Source: an uncultured Thermoanaerobaculum sp. (GTDB taxonomy: Bacteria; Acidobacteriota; Thermoanaerobaculia; Thermoanaerobaculales; Thermoanaerobaculaceae). From it: 41,029 bases of DNA. The stretch spans positions 1-41,029 of the forward strand of contig CALHAH010000038.1 in assembly GCA_937934115.1 (NCBI GenBank), written 5' to 3'. Below are positions 1 through 6,928 of this stretch, piece after piece; position 1 is the stretch's first letter; every line of letters begins with the position of its first letter. The notes under the pieces are model-generated. The model had not been told where the DNA came from, made no database searches, and worked only from the letters and a program-made list of their open reading frames with translations. The position numbers and the translations under genes were made by a program.

Positions 1-315
1 ATCCATCTGCGCCGCACCCGTGATCATGTTCTTCACGTAGTCCGCATGCCCAGGACAGTCTACGTGCGCGTAGTGCCGCTTCTCGCTCTGATACTCCACA
101 TGCGACGTCGCTATCGTCAATATCTTCATCTCATTCCGACGTCCCTGCGCAATCGACGCCTTCGCCACCTCATCGTACGACTTATACTCAGCCAAACCCC
201 TCATCGACAATACCTTCGTAATCGCCGCCGTCAACGTCGTCTTCCCATGATCCACGTGCCCTATCGTCCCTACGTTCACATGCGGCTTCGTACGATCAAA
301 CTTCTGCTTGGCCAT
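1..315 (-). CDS. tuf: Elongation factor Tu, N-terminal part (cut by window edge)
   Basis: EF-Tu carries aminoacyl-tRNA to the ribosomal A site as a GTP complex. The 105 codons present hold the G1 loop GHVDHGKT near residues 19-26 and the G3 motif DCPGH near residue 81, both GTP-binding motifs. The ATG at 315-313 follows an AAGGAGG ribosome-binding site with a seven-base gap. The gene runs off the left edge in frame, so only about the first quarter is seen. It is the last visible member of a tRNA-tuf transcription unit, with tRNA-Thr(GGT) 77 bases upstream. Its codons (several ATA, TCG and TTG) look less C-ending than those of the neighbours; I did not count this. Confidence 0.97.
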   Translation of the reverse strand, partial: MAKQKFDRTKPHVNVGTIGHVDHGKTTLTAAITKVLSMRGLAEYKSYDEVAKASIAQGRRNEMKILTIATSHVEYQSEKRHYAHVDCPGHADYVKNMITGAAQMD

Positions 316-392
316 TGTCCTTGCCTCCTTTTTTGTGTCCTTTCCTCATCCTCGGCGGCTTGCAAGCCTGCCAATTCCTTCTCCAGCTGTAA

Positions 393-468
393 TGGAGCCC
401 ACGACCAGACTTGAACTGGTGACCCCGTCCTTACCAAGGACGTGCTCTACCGCCTGAGCTACGTGGGC
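393..468 (-). tRNA. tRNA-Thr (anticodon GGT)
   Basis: The strand folds into a full cloverleaf with acceptor stem GCCCACG/CGTGGGC, anticodon loop TTGGTAA (anticodon GGT, reading ACC) and T loop TTCAAGT. The 3' CCA is encoded at 393-395. It is the last of four tRNAs before tuf, matching the position of thrT in E. coli. Confidence 0.96.
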
Positions 469-491
469 CCGACGCCTTATTGCCCCGACAT

Positions 492-566
492 TGGAGCGGG
501 AGACGGGATTCGAACCCGCGACCAACAGCTTGGAAGGCTGTGACTCTACCCCTGAGTTACTCCCGC
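492..566 (-). tRNA. tRNA-Gly (anticodon TCC)
   Basis: Acceptor stem GCGGGAG/CTCCCGC, anticodon stem ACAGC/GCTGT around loop CTTCCAA (anticodon TCC, reading GGA), T loop TTCGAAT and an encoded CCA at 492-494. It lies 7 bases after tRNA-Tyr, so the two are surely cotranscribed. Confidence 0.96.
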
Positions 567-573
567 CGAAAAA

Positions 574-660
574 TGGTGCAGGCGGATGGATTCGAACCAC
601 CGTAGGGCTTAGCCCGGCAGATTTACAGTCTGCTGCCTTTGACCGCTCGGCCACGCCTGC
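574..660 (-). tRNA. tRNA-Tyr (anticodon GTA)
   Basis: An 87-base class II tRNA with a long variable arm (CCGGGCTAAGCCCTACGG region). Acceptor stem GCAGGCG/CGCCTGC, anticodon stem GCAGA/TCTGC with loop CTGTAAA (anticodon GTA), T loop TTCGAAT and an encoded CCA at 574-576. Confidence 0.96.
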
Positions 661-707
661 ACCCACCACAGTCCCAAACCTTCCCCGCGGGATGCGATCG
701 CAAACCC

Positions 708-783
708 TGGAGCTGGCGAGGGGACTCGAACCCGTAACCTGCGGATTACAAATCCGCTGCTCTACCAGTTGAGCTACGCCAGC
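708..783 (-). tRNA. tRNA-Thr (anticodon TGT)
   Basis: First tRNA of the cluster. Acceptor stem GCTGGCG/CGCCAGC, anticodon stem GCGGA/TCCGC with loop TTTGTAA (anticodon TGT, reading ACA), T loop TTCGAGT and an encoded CCA at 708-710. It corresponds to thrU of the E. coli thrU-tyrU-glyT-thrT-tufB order. Confidence 0.96.
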
Positions 784-858
784 GCTTGCGTTCACGCCTC
801 CGCCTCCGACACTACCAAAGATCTCCCGCGGTGCACACCTACACCGACAGGGACAAAA

Positions 859-887
859 ACTTTACCACCGAGCAATGCGAAAATCAA
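859..887 (-). promoter_or_regulatory. Promoter of the tRNA-tuf operon
   Basis: On the minus strand TTGATT (887-882) and TAAAGT (864-859) are separated by exactly 17 bases, a good sigma70-type promoter. The start point would be near 852, about 70 bases before tRNA-Thr(TGT). No other reading frame competes here. Confidence 0.7.
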
Positions 888-895
888 GGGGCCTT

Positions 896-959
896 AAAAA
901 GAGGGAACGACGTTGCGGCTTTTGCTGGGCGATGGCCTCGCCAGTTCCCACGGCAGCGG
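896..959 (-). terminator. Possible terminator after rlmB
   Basis: On the minus strand GGGAAC (959-954) can pair with GTTCCC (908-903), followed directly by TCTTTTT. An inner hairpin (GGCGA, loop GGCCA, TCGCC) lies inside the long loop. It sits 40 bases after the rlmB stop and just before the tRNA promoter, where a terminator is expected. The long loop makes this a moderate call. Confidence 0.35.
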
Positions 960-999
960 CGGCACCCTCCCCGCACCGGAGGACAACGTTTCCCTGTGG

Positions 1000-1728
1000 T
1001 TATGCCGCATTCCAGCGACGGCGCCACTCCCAAGCCAAAATGCCGCAGGCAACAGCTAAATTGAGGGATTCCACCTGGCGCGCCATGGGGATGGCAACGA
1101 CCCCGTCCAAAAAACGCAGGGTTTTTGCACGCAGGCCCCCTTCCCCGCCCAAGCACAAGAGGAGCCGATTGGGCAAATCCACACGGTGGACAGGCTCGCC
1201 CTGGGCGTCCGCACCGAGAACTGCAAAGCCCGCTTCCCGCGCGTGCCGCGCGAAATCACCCAACGAGCCCACACGAGCCACCCTGACCAAAGGCAAAGTA
1301 CCGGCTGCCACCTTAGCAGCCGCCCCGCCCAGCGGCGGCGGGTGTGGACCTGCCACCACTACCCCGCCCAGGGAGAAGGCCGCTGCCACTCGGATCACGG
1401 CCCCCAAGTTGTGGGGGTCCTGGACTCCATCAAGCCCCAAAAGGCAGTTGGGGGCAGGGGTTGTGAGCAGGTCATCAGCGTCCGCTAAGGGTGCTGGAGC
1501 CAAACGAGCGGCAAAGCCGTTGTGAGCCGCCCCCTCGGCTATCTTGTCCAGTTCTCGCCGAGGCACCACCGCGTACCGTACCCCCAAACGGCGGGCCAAC
1601 TCCAGCACCTGGCGGGCGCGGCTCCCTCCTACCCCTTCTCCCAGCCAAACCACCTCCACTCGCGAGGGCTCCCGTTCCAAAGCCCCCGCCACCGCGTGGA
1701 AACCCACAACCCAGTTAGTCGCCCACAA
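1000..1728 (-). CDS. rlmB: 23S rRNA (guanosine-2'-O)-methyltransferase RlmB, SPOUT family
   Basis: A 242-residue TrmH/RlmB-type protein that would 2'-O-methylate a guanosine of 23S rRNA (G2251 in E. coli) using SAM. The N-terminal third resembles the substrate-binding domain (VVGFHAV near residue 7; AHNGFAA near 67). The SPOUT knot motifs follow in order: DPHNLGAVIR near residue 103, LCLGGEGGLR near 191 and IPMARQVESLNLAVACG near 213, with the conserved Asn, Glu and Ser-Leu-Asn. It starts 14 bases inside the end of ispDF, so the two are translationally coupled. Other TrmH-family methyltransferases look similar; the length and N-terminal domain favour RlmB. Confidence 0.85.
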   Translation of the reverse strand: MWATNWVVGFHAVAGALEREPSRVEVVWLGEGVGGSRARQVLELARRLGVRYAVVPRRELDKIAEGAAHNGFAARLAPAPLADADDLLTTPAPNCLLGLDGVQDPHNLGAVIRVAAAFSLGGVVVAGPHPPPLGGAAAKVAAGTLPLVRVARVGSLGDFARHAREAGFAVLGADAQGEPVHRVDLPNRLLLCLGGEGGLRAKTLRFLDGVVAIPMARQVESLNLAVACGILAWEWRRRWNAA

Positions 1729-2881
1729 GCAACACCACCGCTAAGGCGGCAACCCCTTCCCCTCGACCTACAAAGCCCAACCGCTCCGTGGTGGTTGCCT
1801 TGATGTTCACCGCCGTAGGCAGAACACCCAAGAGACTGGCGAGGTTTTCCCGCATGGCTTGCCTAAAAGGCGCCACACGTGGTTGCTCCGCAAGGATGGT
1901 AACGTCGCAGTTAGCTACAGAAAGCCCCATTTCCCGGGCTTTGCCCACTGCAAACTCCAAAAAAACCCGCGACGCTGCCCCCGCCCATTGGGGATCGCTG
2001 GGGGGAAAGTGTTGCCCAATGTCTCCGCCGCCGCAGGCCCCGAGAAGGGCATCGGTCACGGCGTGAAGGACCACGTCGGCGTCGGAGTGCCCAGACAAAC
2101 CCATGGGGTGGGGTATGGGGCACCCACCCAAGAGCAAGGGCCGCCCTTCCACCAGAGGGTGGACGTCAAAACCCTGTCCCACGCGCACGGTCGGCGGGTA
2201 AAGACCGCGGAGAAATGTTACGTCCTCAGGCTGCGTCACTTTGAGGTTACGCGGATCCCCTGGCACCACCGTCACCGGTAGCCCCATGCTCTCCAGAGCC
2301 AATGCTTCATCCGTCCACCGGTCAACGGTGGGCTTCTCCCAGGCTTGGCGCAGCAAACCCACCCGGAAAACCTGCGGAGTAAGCGAGCGCACCAAGCGCT
2401 CGCGCGGGTGTGTGCGCACCACGCGTCCGCTGGCGTCCACCTCCTTGACGGTATCGGCCACGGGGGCCGCGAGCACCGCAGCTCCTCCCTCCTGAGCTGC
2501 CGCCACCACACGCCGCACATCTTCCGGTGGCACAAAAGGTCTGGCCCCGTCGTGAATCAACACCAACGCATCGTCATCCAGGTGCAAGGCCTCCACACCG
2601 GCACGCACTGAGTCCTGCCGGTGTACGCCTCCCGGCACCATCGCGTTTATTGCCCAGTCGGCAAGCTCCCGCGCCCGCGCTTGCTCTTCTCCCGCCCTAA
2701 CCACCACCACCAGCGGCGCCTGGGGGAAAACCGTCCGCAGGCACCCCACGGCCCGCTGCAGGATGGTGCGACCAGCCAAGCGCACGCTGAGCTTATCTGA
2801 ACCAAAGCGGCGGGAAGCCCCCGCCGCTACCACCACAAGCCCAAACGTGCGCTCAAGTTTTAAGTTCGTTGCTAGGTTCAC
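1715..2881 (-). CDS. ispDF: Bifunctional IspD-IspF, MEP isoprenoid pathway
   Basis: A 388-residue fusion of two non-consecutive MEP-pathway enzymes. Residues about 12-228 are IspD (CTP:MEP cytidylyltransferase): the CTP loop AAGASRRFGSDK near 19 and HDGARPF near 110. Residues about 231-388 are IspF (2-C-methyl-D-erythritol 2,4-cyclodiphosphate synthase): the metal ligands FDVH and SGHSDADVVLHA, NCDVTILAEQPR, and the end signature IKATTTERLGFVGRGEG. The frr stop overlaps a GTG that I take as the start (GTGA overlap). IspDF fusions are known from several alpha- and epsilonproteobacteria and others. The missing IspE step is not encoded in this window. Confidence 0.94.
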   Translation of the reverse strand: MNLATNLKLERTFGLVVVAAGASRRFGSDKLSVRLAGRTILQRAVGCLRTVFPQAPLVVVVRAGEEQARARELADWAINAMVPGGVHRQDSVRAGVEALHLDDDALVLIHDGARPFVPPEDVRRVVAAAQEGGAAVLAAPVADTVKEVDASGRVVRTHPRERLVRSLTPQVFRVGLLRQAWEKPTVDRWTDEALALESMGLPVTVVPGDPRNLKVTQPEDVTFLRGLYPPTVRVGQGFDVHPLVEGRPLLLGGCPIPHPMGLSGHSDADVVLHAVTDALLGACGGGDIGQHFPPSDPQWAGAASRVFLEFAVGKAREMGLSVANCDVTILAEQPRVAPFRQAMRENLASLLGVLPTAVNIKATTTERLGFVGRGEGVAALAVVLLVGD

Positions 2882-3432
2882 ACTTCCAAGATTTCCTTTT
2901 CTTTGGCCTCGAGGATTTTGTTGATGGCCTCGATATGGTCGTCGGTGAGCTTTTGCACCTCGTCCATCCCCCGACGCATGTCGTCTTCCGAGATCTTCTT
3001 ATCTTTCTCCAGCTTTTTGATGGCGTCGTTGGCGTCGCGACGAACGTTGCGTACTGCCAAACGCGCCTTCTCAGCGTACTCATGGGCAAGTTTCACCAGC
3101 TCTTTCCGCCGCTCTTGCGTGGGCGGCGGTACAGGCAGGCGAATCACCTTGCCATCGTCCACCGGGTTCAGCCCCAAGTTTGATTTCTGGATCGCATGCA
3201 CAATGGCCGAAAGCACCGAAGGGTCCCAAGGTTGGATAAGGATAAGGGTTGGTTCGGGGATGGACAGCGTAGCCAGCTCGTTCAAAGGCGTCGGCGTGCC
3301 GTAGTAGTCCACACGGATGTGGTCCAAAATTCCAAGGTTTGCTCGACCGGTGCGCAAGGTTTTGAGCTCGTCCTTGAAAACCTCCACTGCCTTATCCATG
3401 TGGGTTTTGGCGTTTTTGATTACATCCTTCAT
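2878..3432 (-). CDS. frr: Ribosome recycling factor
   Basis: RRF splits post-termination ribosomes together with EF-G. The protein is 184 residues, the family's usual length. It has the start signature HMDKAVEVFKDELKTLRTGR, the central IQPWDPS and LNPVDDGKVIRLPVPP, and the tail VRRDANDAIKKLEKDKKISED. The ATG at 3432 has a GGAGGG box seven bases upstream; the frame is open for another 52 codons upstream but that stretch is not RRF-like. It follows pyrH after 52 bases and overlaps ispDF by four. Confidence 0.97.
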   Translation of the reverse strand: MKDVIKNAKTHMDKAVEVFKDELKTLRTGRANLGILDHIRVDYYGTPTPLNELATLSIPEPTLILIQPWDPSVLSAIVHAIQKSNLGLNPVDDGKVIRLPVPPPTQERRKELVKLAHEYAEKARLAVRNVRRDANDAIKKLEKDKKISEDDMRRGMDEVQKLTDDHIEAINKILEAKEKEILEV

Positions 3433-3484
3433 CTTGCGGCCCTCCGTTCCTGCCCTACGCCTTACGCGCTCATTGTATCGGCAC

Positions 3485-4210
3485 TCAAGAGGCCTCGGAA
3501 ACTGTGGAGCCCACATCCTCCCCCGAAACCACCCTCTTGATGTTTCCGGCAACGCGAATATTGAAAATGCGAATAGGGATCTTGGCATTTTGGCAAAGGG
3601 ACACCGCTGCCGCGTCCATGATGGAGAGCCCTCGCTCCAAAAGGTACTGGTACGTAGCTTGCTTCACCAGACAGGCGCCCACGTCCCGCACCGGATCGGC
3701 CGTATACAGGCCGTCCACCTTGGTGCCCTTCAACAGCGCGTCGGCATAAATTTCGCTGGCACGTAACGCCGCTGCCGAGTCAGTGGTAAAAAACGGGTTG
3801 CCGGTCCCCGCCGCAAAAATCACCACCCGCCCTTTTTCCAAATGGCGGATGGCGCGGCGGCGGATGAAAGGCTCAGCTACCTGCCGCATTTCGATGGCCG
3901 TGAGCACACGGGTTTGACAACCCTTTTTTTCCAAGGCGTCTTGCAACGCCAAAGCGTTGATAACCGTCGCCAACATTCCCATGTAATCGCCGGTTACTCG
4001 CTCCAGCCCCTGCTCAGTGGCGGCGATGCCACGAATGATGTTGCCACCGCCTATGACGATGGCCACATCTACCCCTAAGGCCCGCACCTCAGCAAGCTCC
4101 TGAGCCAGCTGGGGAAGCACTTCCGGAGCAATGCCAAAGGGCTGGCTACCCATGAGCACCTCCCCGGAGAGCTTGAGCAGGATCCGGCGGTATACCGGTG
4201 TGGACGCCAT
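3485..4210 (-). CDS. pyrH: UMP kinase
   Basis: PyrH phosphorylates UMP to UDP in pyrimidine synthesis. The 241 residues show the amino-acid-kinase fold: RILLKLSGE near residue 8, the [10 protein letters not shown] phosphate loop, [20 protein letters not shown] and the acidic [12 protein letters not shown]-like segment (here [18 protein letters not shown]). The start is ATG 4210-4208, whose A is also the last base of the tsf stop (TGATG), preceded by CAGGAGGGG. The order rpsB-tsf-pyrH-frr is the classic bacterial one. Confidence 0.97.
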   Translation of the reverse strand: MASTPVYRRILLKLSGEVLMGSQPFGIAPEVLPQLAQELAEVRALGVDVAIVIGGGNIIRGIAATEQGLERVTGDYMGMLATVINALALQDALEKKGCQTRVLTAIEMRQVAEPFIRRRAIRHLEKGRVVIFAAGTGNPFFTTDSAAALRASEIYADALLKGTKVDGLYTADPVRDVGACLVKQATYQYLLERGLSIMDAAAVSLCQNAKIPIRIFNIRVAGNIKRVVSGEDVGSTVSEAS

Positions 4211-5067
4211 CACCCCTCCTGGCTCACCGCCTCACCCAGCCGGAAGCGGGCAAACCGGGCCACCACCACCTTCCCACGCTCGGCCAAGACGTCTTTCACT
4301 TTTTTGTTGGGGTCCTTGACGAAGGGTTGCTCCACCAAGCATACCTGCTCGTAAAACTTCGCGAGCTTACCCTCGGCAATCTTTTCTTGTACCGCTTCTG
4401 GTTTGCCCGCAGCCGCCGCTTGCGCTTTCGCAATCTCCTTTTCCTCGCGAATCACCTCGGCAGGGACCGAAGCAGGGTCCACAAACCGCGGCTCTGCGGC
4501 CGCCACTTGCATGGCGATGTCTTTCAAGGTTTCCTCATCGGCAAAGTCCGAAACCTCAACGAGGACCCCAATTTTTCCACCCATATGGAGGTAGGAACCC
4601 AACTTCATGCCTGCCCCCGCCTCCCAATGCAGGGCGCGAGAAAGCACGATGTTTTCACCAATGGTGGCAATATGCGAGGCAATGACCTCGGCTACCGTAT
4701 GGCCCGGGTCAGCAACAAACGGCCGCGCCGCAAGCGCTGCCGCATCGGGCACCGCTTCGTTCATGGCTTGCTCAGCCAAGCTCTTCACCAAGCTCTGATA
4801 CTGCTCCGTACGGGCCACAAAGTCGGTTTCGCAGTTAAGCTCCACCATTCCAGCCTTTTTTCCATCTGCGGAAACCGCAATGGCCACCAAACCATCCTTG
4901 GCCACCCGGCCGGCTTTCTTTGCCGCTGCCGCCAACCCTTTCTTGCGGAGGATCTTGATGGCCTCCTCCATGTCGCCGCCGGCTTCCACCAGCGCCCGCT
5001 GGCAGTCCATCATCCCCGCTCCGGTCTTTTCCCGAAGCTCCTTTACCGCTTGTGCCGAAACGCTCAT
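4210..5067 (-). CDS. tsf: Elongation factor Ts
   Basis: EF-Ts is the guanine nucleotide exchange factor for EF-Tu. The 285-residue protein opens with [19 protein letters not shown] (the UBA-like N-terminal domain) and holds the core motif [11 protein letters not shown] near residue 80. The coiled-coil-like C-terminal segment ends in a line rich in Lys and Val. The ATG at 5067 follows CGGAGGGAACA. The open frame continues 22 codons upstream, but that part contains the terminator hairpin described at 5089-5112. It overlaps pyrH by one base. Confidence 0.96.
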   Translation of the reverse strand: MSVSAQAVKELREKTGAGMMDCQRALVEAGGDMEEAIKILRKKGLAAAAKKAGRVAKDGLVAIAVSADGKKAGMVELNCETDFVARTEQYQSLVKSLAEQAMNEAVPDAAALAARPFVADPGHTVAEVIASHIATIGENIVLSRALHWEAGAGMKLGSYLHMGGKIGVLVEVSDFADEETLKDIAMQVAAAEPRFVDPASVPAEVIREEKEIAKAQAAAAGKPEAVQEKIAEGKLAKFYEQVCLVEQPFVKDPNKKVKDVLAERGKVVVARFARFRLGEAVSQEG

Positions 5068-5088
5068 TGTTCCCTCCGTGTTTTCGCC

Positions 5089-5112
5089 AAAAAGCCCTGC
5101 GTGCAGCAGGGC
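5089..5112 (-). terminator. Intrinsic terminator between rpsB and tsf
   Basis: On the minus strand GCCCTGC, loop TGCAC, GCAGGGC is followed at once by TTTTT: a 7-bp stem with a T5 tract. It lies 30 bases after the rpsB stop and 21 bases before the tsf start. There is no obvious new promoter between it and tsf, so it likely acts as a partial terminator that lowers tsf-pyrH-frr relative to rpsB. Confidence 0.7.
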
Positions 5113-5142
5113 CTCTTGTTGTTCCGTTCCCAAGCGCCGCCC

Positions 5143-5964
5143 CTAGCGCTCGTAAAGCTCCGTCTCGTCGTACTCGTCCAGTGTATCGTCCAAAGAGGGA
5201 AGCACACCTTCCGCCACCTCCTCTTCTTTGACGGTCACCGGCCGAGCTGCCAGCTTGGCCCGCACCTCTTCTTCCCGACCCTCAATCATGGCCAAGCCCT
5301 CGAGAATCGAGTCAGCAATGCGCGACGTAAAAAGCTTGATGGCGCGAATGGCGTCGTCGTTGCCGGGGATTGGGTAATCCACCAGATCAGGGTCGCAATT
5401 GGTATCCACCAAAGCCACCACTGGAATCCCCAGCTTAGCCGCTTCCTTGACCGCATTGTGTTCCTGGTTGGTATCAATCACATACAGCGCGTCGGGCAGG
5501 CGCTCCATTTCCCGGATACCACCCAGGTTCTTTTCCATCTTGGCCCGCAGCCGCTCCAGGCGGATTCGCTCTTTCTTGGTCATCTGCGAGTCCTCTGAAG
5601 CCAGCTGCCGCTCGATTTCCTTAAACTTCTCGATGGAGCGCCGGATGGTGGTGAAGTTCGTGAGGGTCCCCCCCAACCACCGGTTGGCCACGTAAAACAT
5701 CCCGCAGCGAGTCGCCTCTTCCCGCACCACGTCTTGAGCTTGCCTCTTGGTACCCACAAACAGCACGGTACCGCCAGAGGCTGCCACATCACGCACAAAC
5801 GACGAGGCTTCCTCAAAGAGCTGCAGCGTCTTTTGCAGGTCCACAATGTAAATCCCGTTACGCTTCCCAAAGATGTAAGGGCGCATCTTGGGGTTCCAGC
5901 GCCGGGTCTGGTGGCCAAAATGAACGCCAGCCTCGAGCAGCTCTTTCATGGAAACAGATGCCAC
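5143..5964 (-). CDS. rpsB: 30S ribosomal protein S2
   Basis: A small-subunit protein needed for S1 and mRNA binding. The 273 residues contain [20 protein letters not shown] at the start, [20 protein letters not shown] near residue 94 and the signature [15 protein letters not shown] near 200. An acidic tail ([15 protein letters not shown]-like) extends it beyond the E. coli length. I choose GTG 5964 because AAAGGAG lies seven bases upstream; ATG 5949 is an alternative. It lies 21 bases after rpsI. Confidence 0.96.
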   Translation of the reverse strand: MASVSMKELLEAGVHFGHQTRRWNPKMRPYIFGKRNGIYIVDLQKTLQLFEEASSFVRDVAASGGTVLFVGTKRQAQDVVREEATRCGMFYVANRWLGGTLTNFTTIRRSIEKFKEIERQLASEDSQMTKKERIRLERLRAKMEKNLGGIREMERLPDALYVIDTNQEHNAVKEAAKLGIPVVALVDTNCDPDLVDYPIPGNDDAIRAIKLFTSRIADSILEGLAMIEGREEEVRAKLAARPVTVKEEEVAEGVLPSLDDTLDEYDETELYER

Positions 5965-5985
5965 GATTTTTCTCCTTTCCTCGCC

Positions 5986-6372
5986 TTAACGCTTGGAGAA
6001 CTGGAACCGACGGCGGGCCTTGCGTTGCCCGTACTTCTTGCGCTCCACCTCGCGGGCATCCCGGGTGAGGAACCCAGCAGCCTTTAGCCTCGGCCGTAGC
6101 TCAGGGTTGAACTCCACCAATGCCCGAGAAAGGCCGTGGCGAATAGCGCCGGCCTGTCCGGAAACGCCTCCGCCCGCCACATTCACGTAAACATCGAACT
6201 TTTCAGCCGTTTCCGTAATAAGAAGCGGCTGTTTAATGATCATCTTCAAGGTACGGCTGGGGAAATACTCGTCAAAATCGCGCTTGTTGACCGTAATCTT
6301 CCCCGTACCGGGACGCAGGTACACCCGCGCCGTAGCTGTCTTCCGTCGTCCGGTTCCGTAATACTGGATCAT
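5986..6372 (-). CDS. rpsI: 30S ribosomal protein S9
   Basis: 128 residues with the S9 hallmarks: [19 protein letters not shown] at the start, [19 protein letters not shown] in the middle and a basic tail ending [11 protein letters not shown], whose last Lys-Arg reaches the P-site tRNA. It starts 16 bases after rplM, the universal rplM-rpsI pair. Confidence 0.97.
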   Translation of the reverse strand: MIQYYGTGRRKTATARVYLRPGTGKITVNKRDFDEYFPSRTLKMIIKQPLLITETAEKFDVYVNVAGGGVSGQAGAIRHGLSRALVEFNPELRPRLKAAGFLTRDAREVERKKYGQRKARRRFQFSKR

Positions 6373-6388
6373 CGCTTCCCACTCCCTC

Positions 6389-6823
6389 TCACACCTTCAC
6401 CTTGATAGGCTGAGGTTTCTGCGCTTGATGGGGATGCTCAGGTCCGGCGTAAACCTTAAGCTTGGACAGGAGCTTGCGACCCAAACGGTTCTTGGGCAGC
6501 ATCCCCCACACCGCGTACCGGATGAGGCGCTCGGGCGTCTTCTCCCGCAGCTCCCGAGCGGTGGCTTCCTTAAGATGGCCGGGGTCCCCACTATGCCGGT
6601 AGTAACGCTTGTCTTCCCACTTGCCGCCGGTCAACTTTACCCGGGAAGCGTTTACCACCACCACAAAGTCACCCACATCCATTCCCGGGGTAAACTGCGG
6701 CTTGTGCTTCCCCCGCAAAAGGCGGGCCACCAACGTGGACAGCCGCCCCAGCACCACATCGGTGGCATCCACTACGTACCAGCTTTGCTTTACTTCGCCT
6801 TCCTTCGGCACGTACGTTCTCAT
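6389..6823 (-). CDS. rplM: 50S ribosomal protein L13
   Basis: 144 residues with [16 protein letters not shown] near residue 15, the [20 protein letters not shown] block and the [18 protein letters not shown] signature near residue 108. It is the first gene of the translation operon; a consensus promoter lies 61 bases upstream of its ATG, and a hairpin fills the start of the leader. Confidence 0.97.
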   Translation of the reverse strand: MRTYVPKEGEVKQSWYVVDATDVVLGRLSTLVARLLRGKHKPQFTPGMDVGDFVVVVNASRVKLTGGKWEDKRYYRHSGDPGHLKEATARELREKTPERLIRYAVWGMLPKNRLGRKLLSKLKVYAGPEHPHQAQKPQPIKVKV

Positions 6824-6857
6824 CCCTCGCTCCTCGCCTCACAACCGCATAGCCCGA

Positions 6858-6874
6858 CTGTGGTTCCCCCACAG
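6858..6874 (-). promoter_or_regulatory. Hairpin at the 5' end of the rplM leader
   Basis: CTGTGG, loop of 5, CCACAG pairs perfectly within the first bases of the predicted transcript (start near 6877). L13 leaders that bind L13 are known in other bacteria, so this is a candidate autoregulatory site, but it could simply protect the 5' end. Confidence 0.35.
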
Positions 6875-6883
6875 GGGGACGCT

Positions 6884-6912
6884 ATCTTAGGCCACCACGC
6901 CGTCCTTGTCAA
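6884..6912 (-). promoter_or_regulatory. Promoter of the rplM-rpsI-rpsB-tsf-pyrH-frr-ispDF-rlmB operon
   Basis: Minus-strand TTGACA (6912-6907), a 17-base spacer and TAAGAT (6889-6884): near-consensus sigma70. It begins only 16 bases after the stop codon of the RND permease. Confidence 0.8.
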
Positions 6913-6928
6913 CCAAAGGAGGGCGGAA

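Noticed and set aside
4198-5598. 466-codon open frame on the plus strand across tsf and rpsB
   Set aside because: It is antisense to two certain genes, is rich in His, Arg and Leu as expected of a shadow frame, and matches no family I know.
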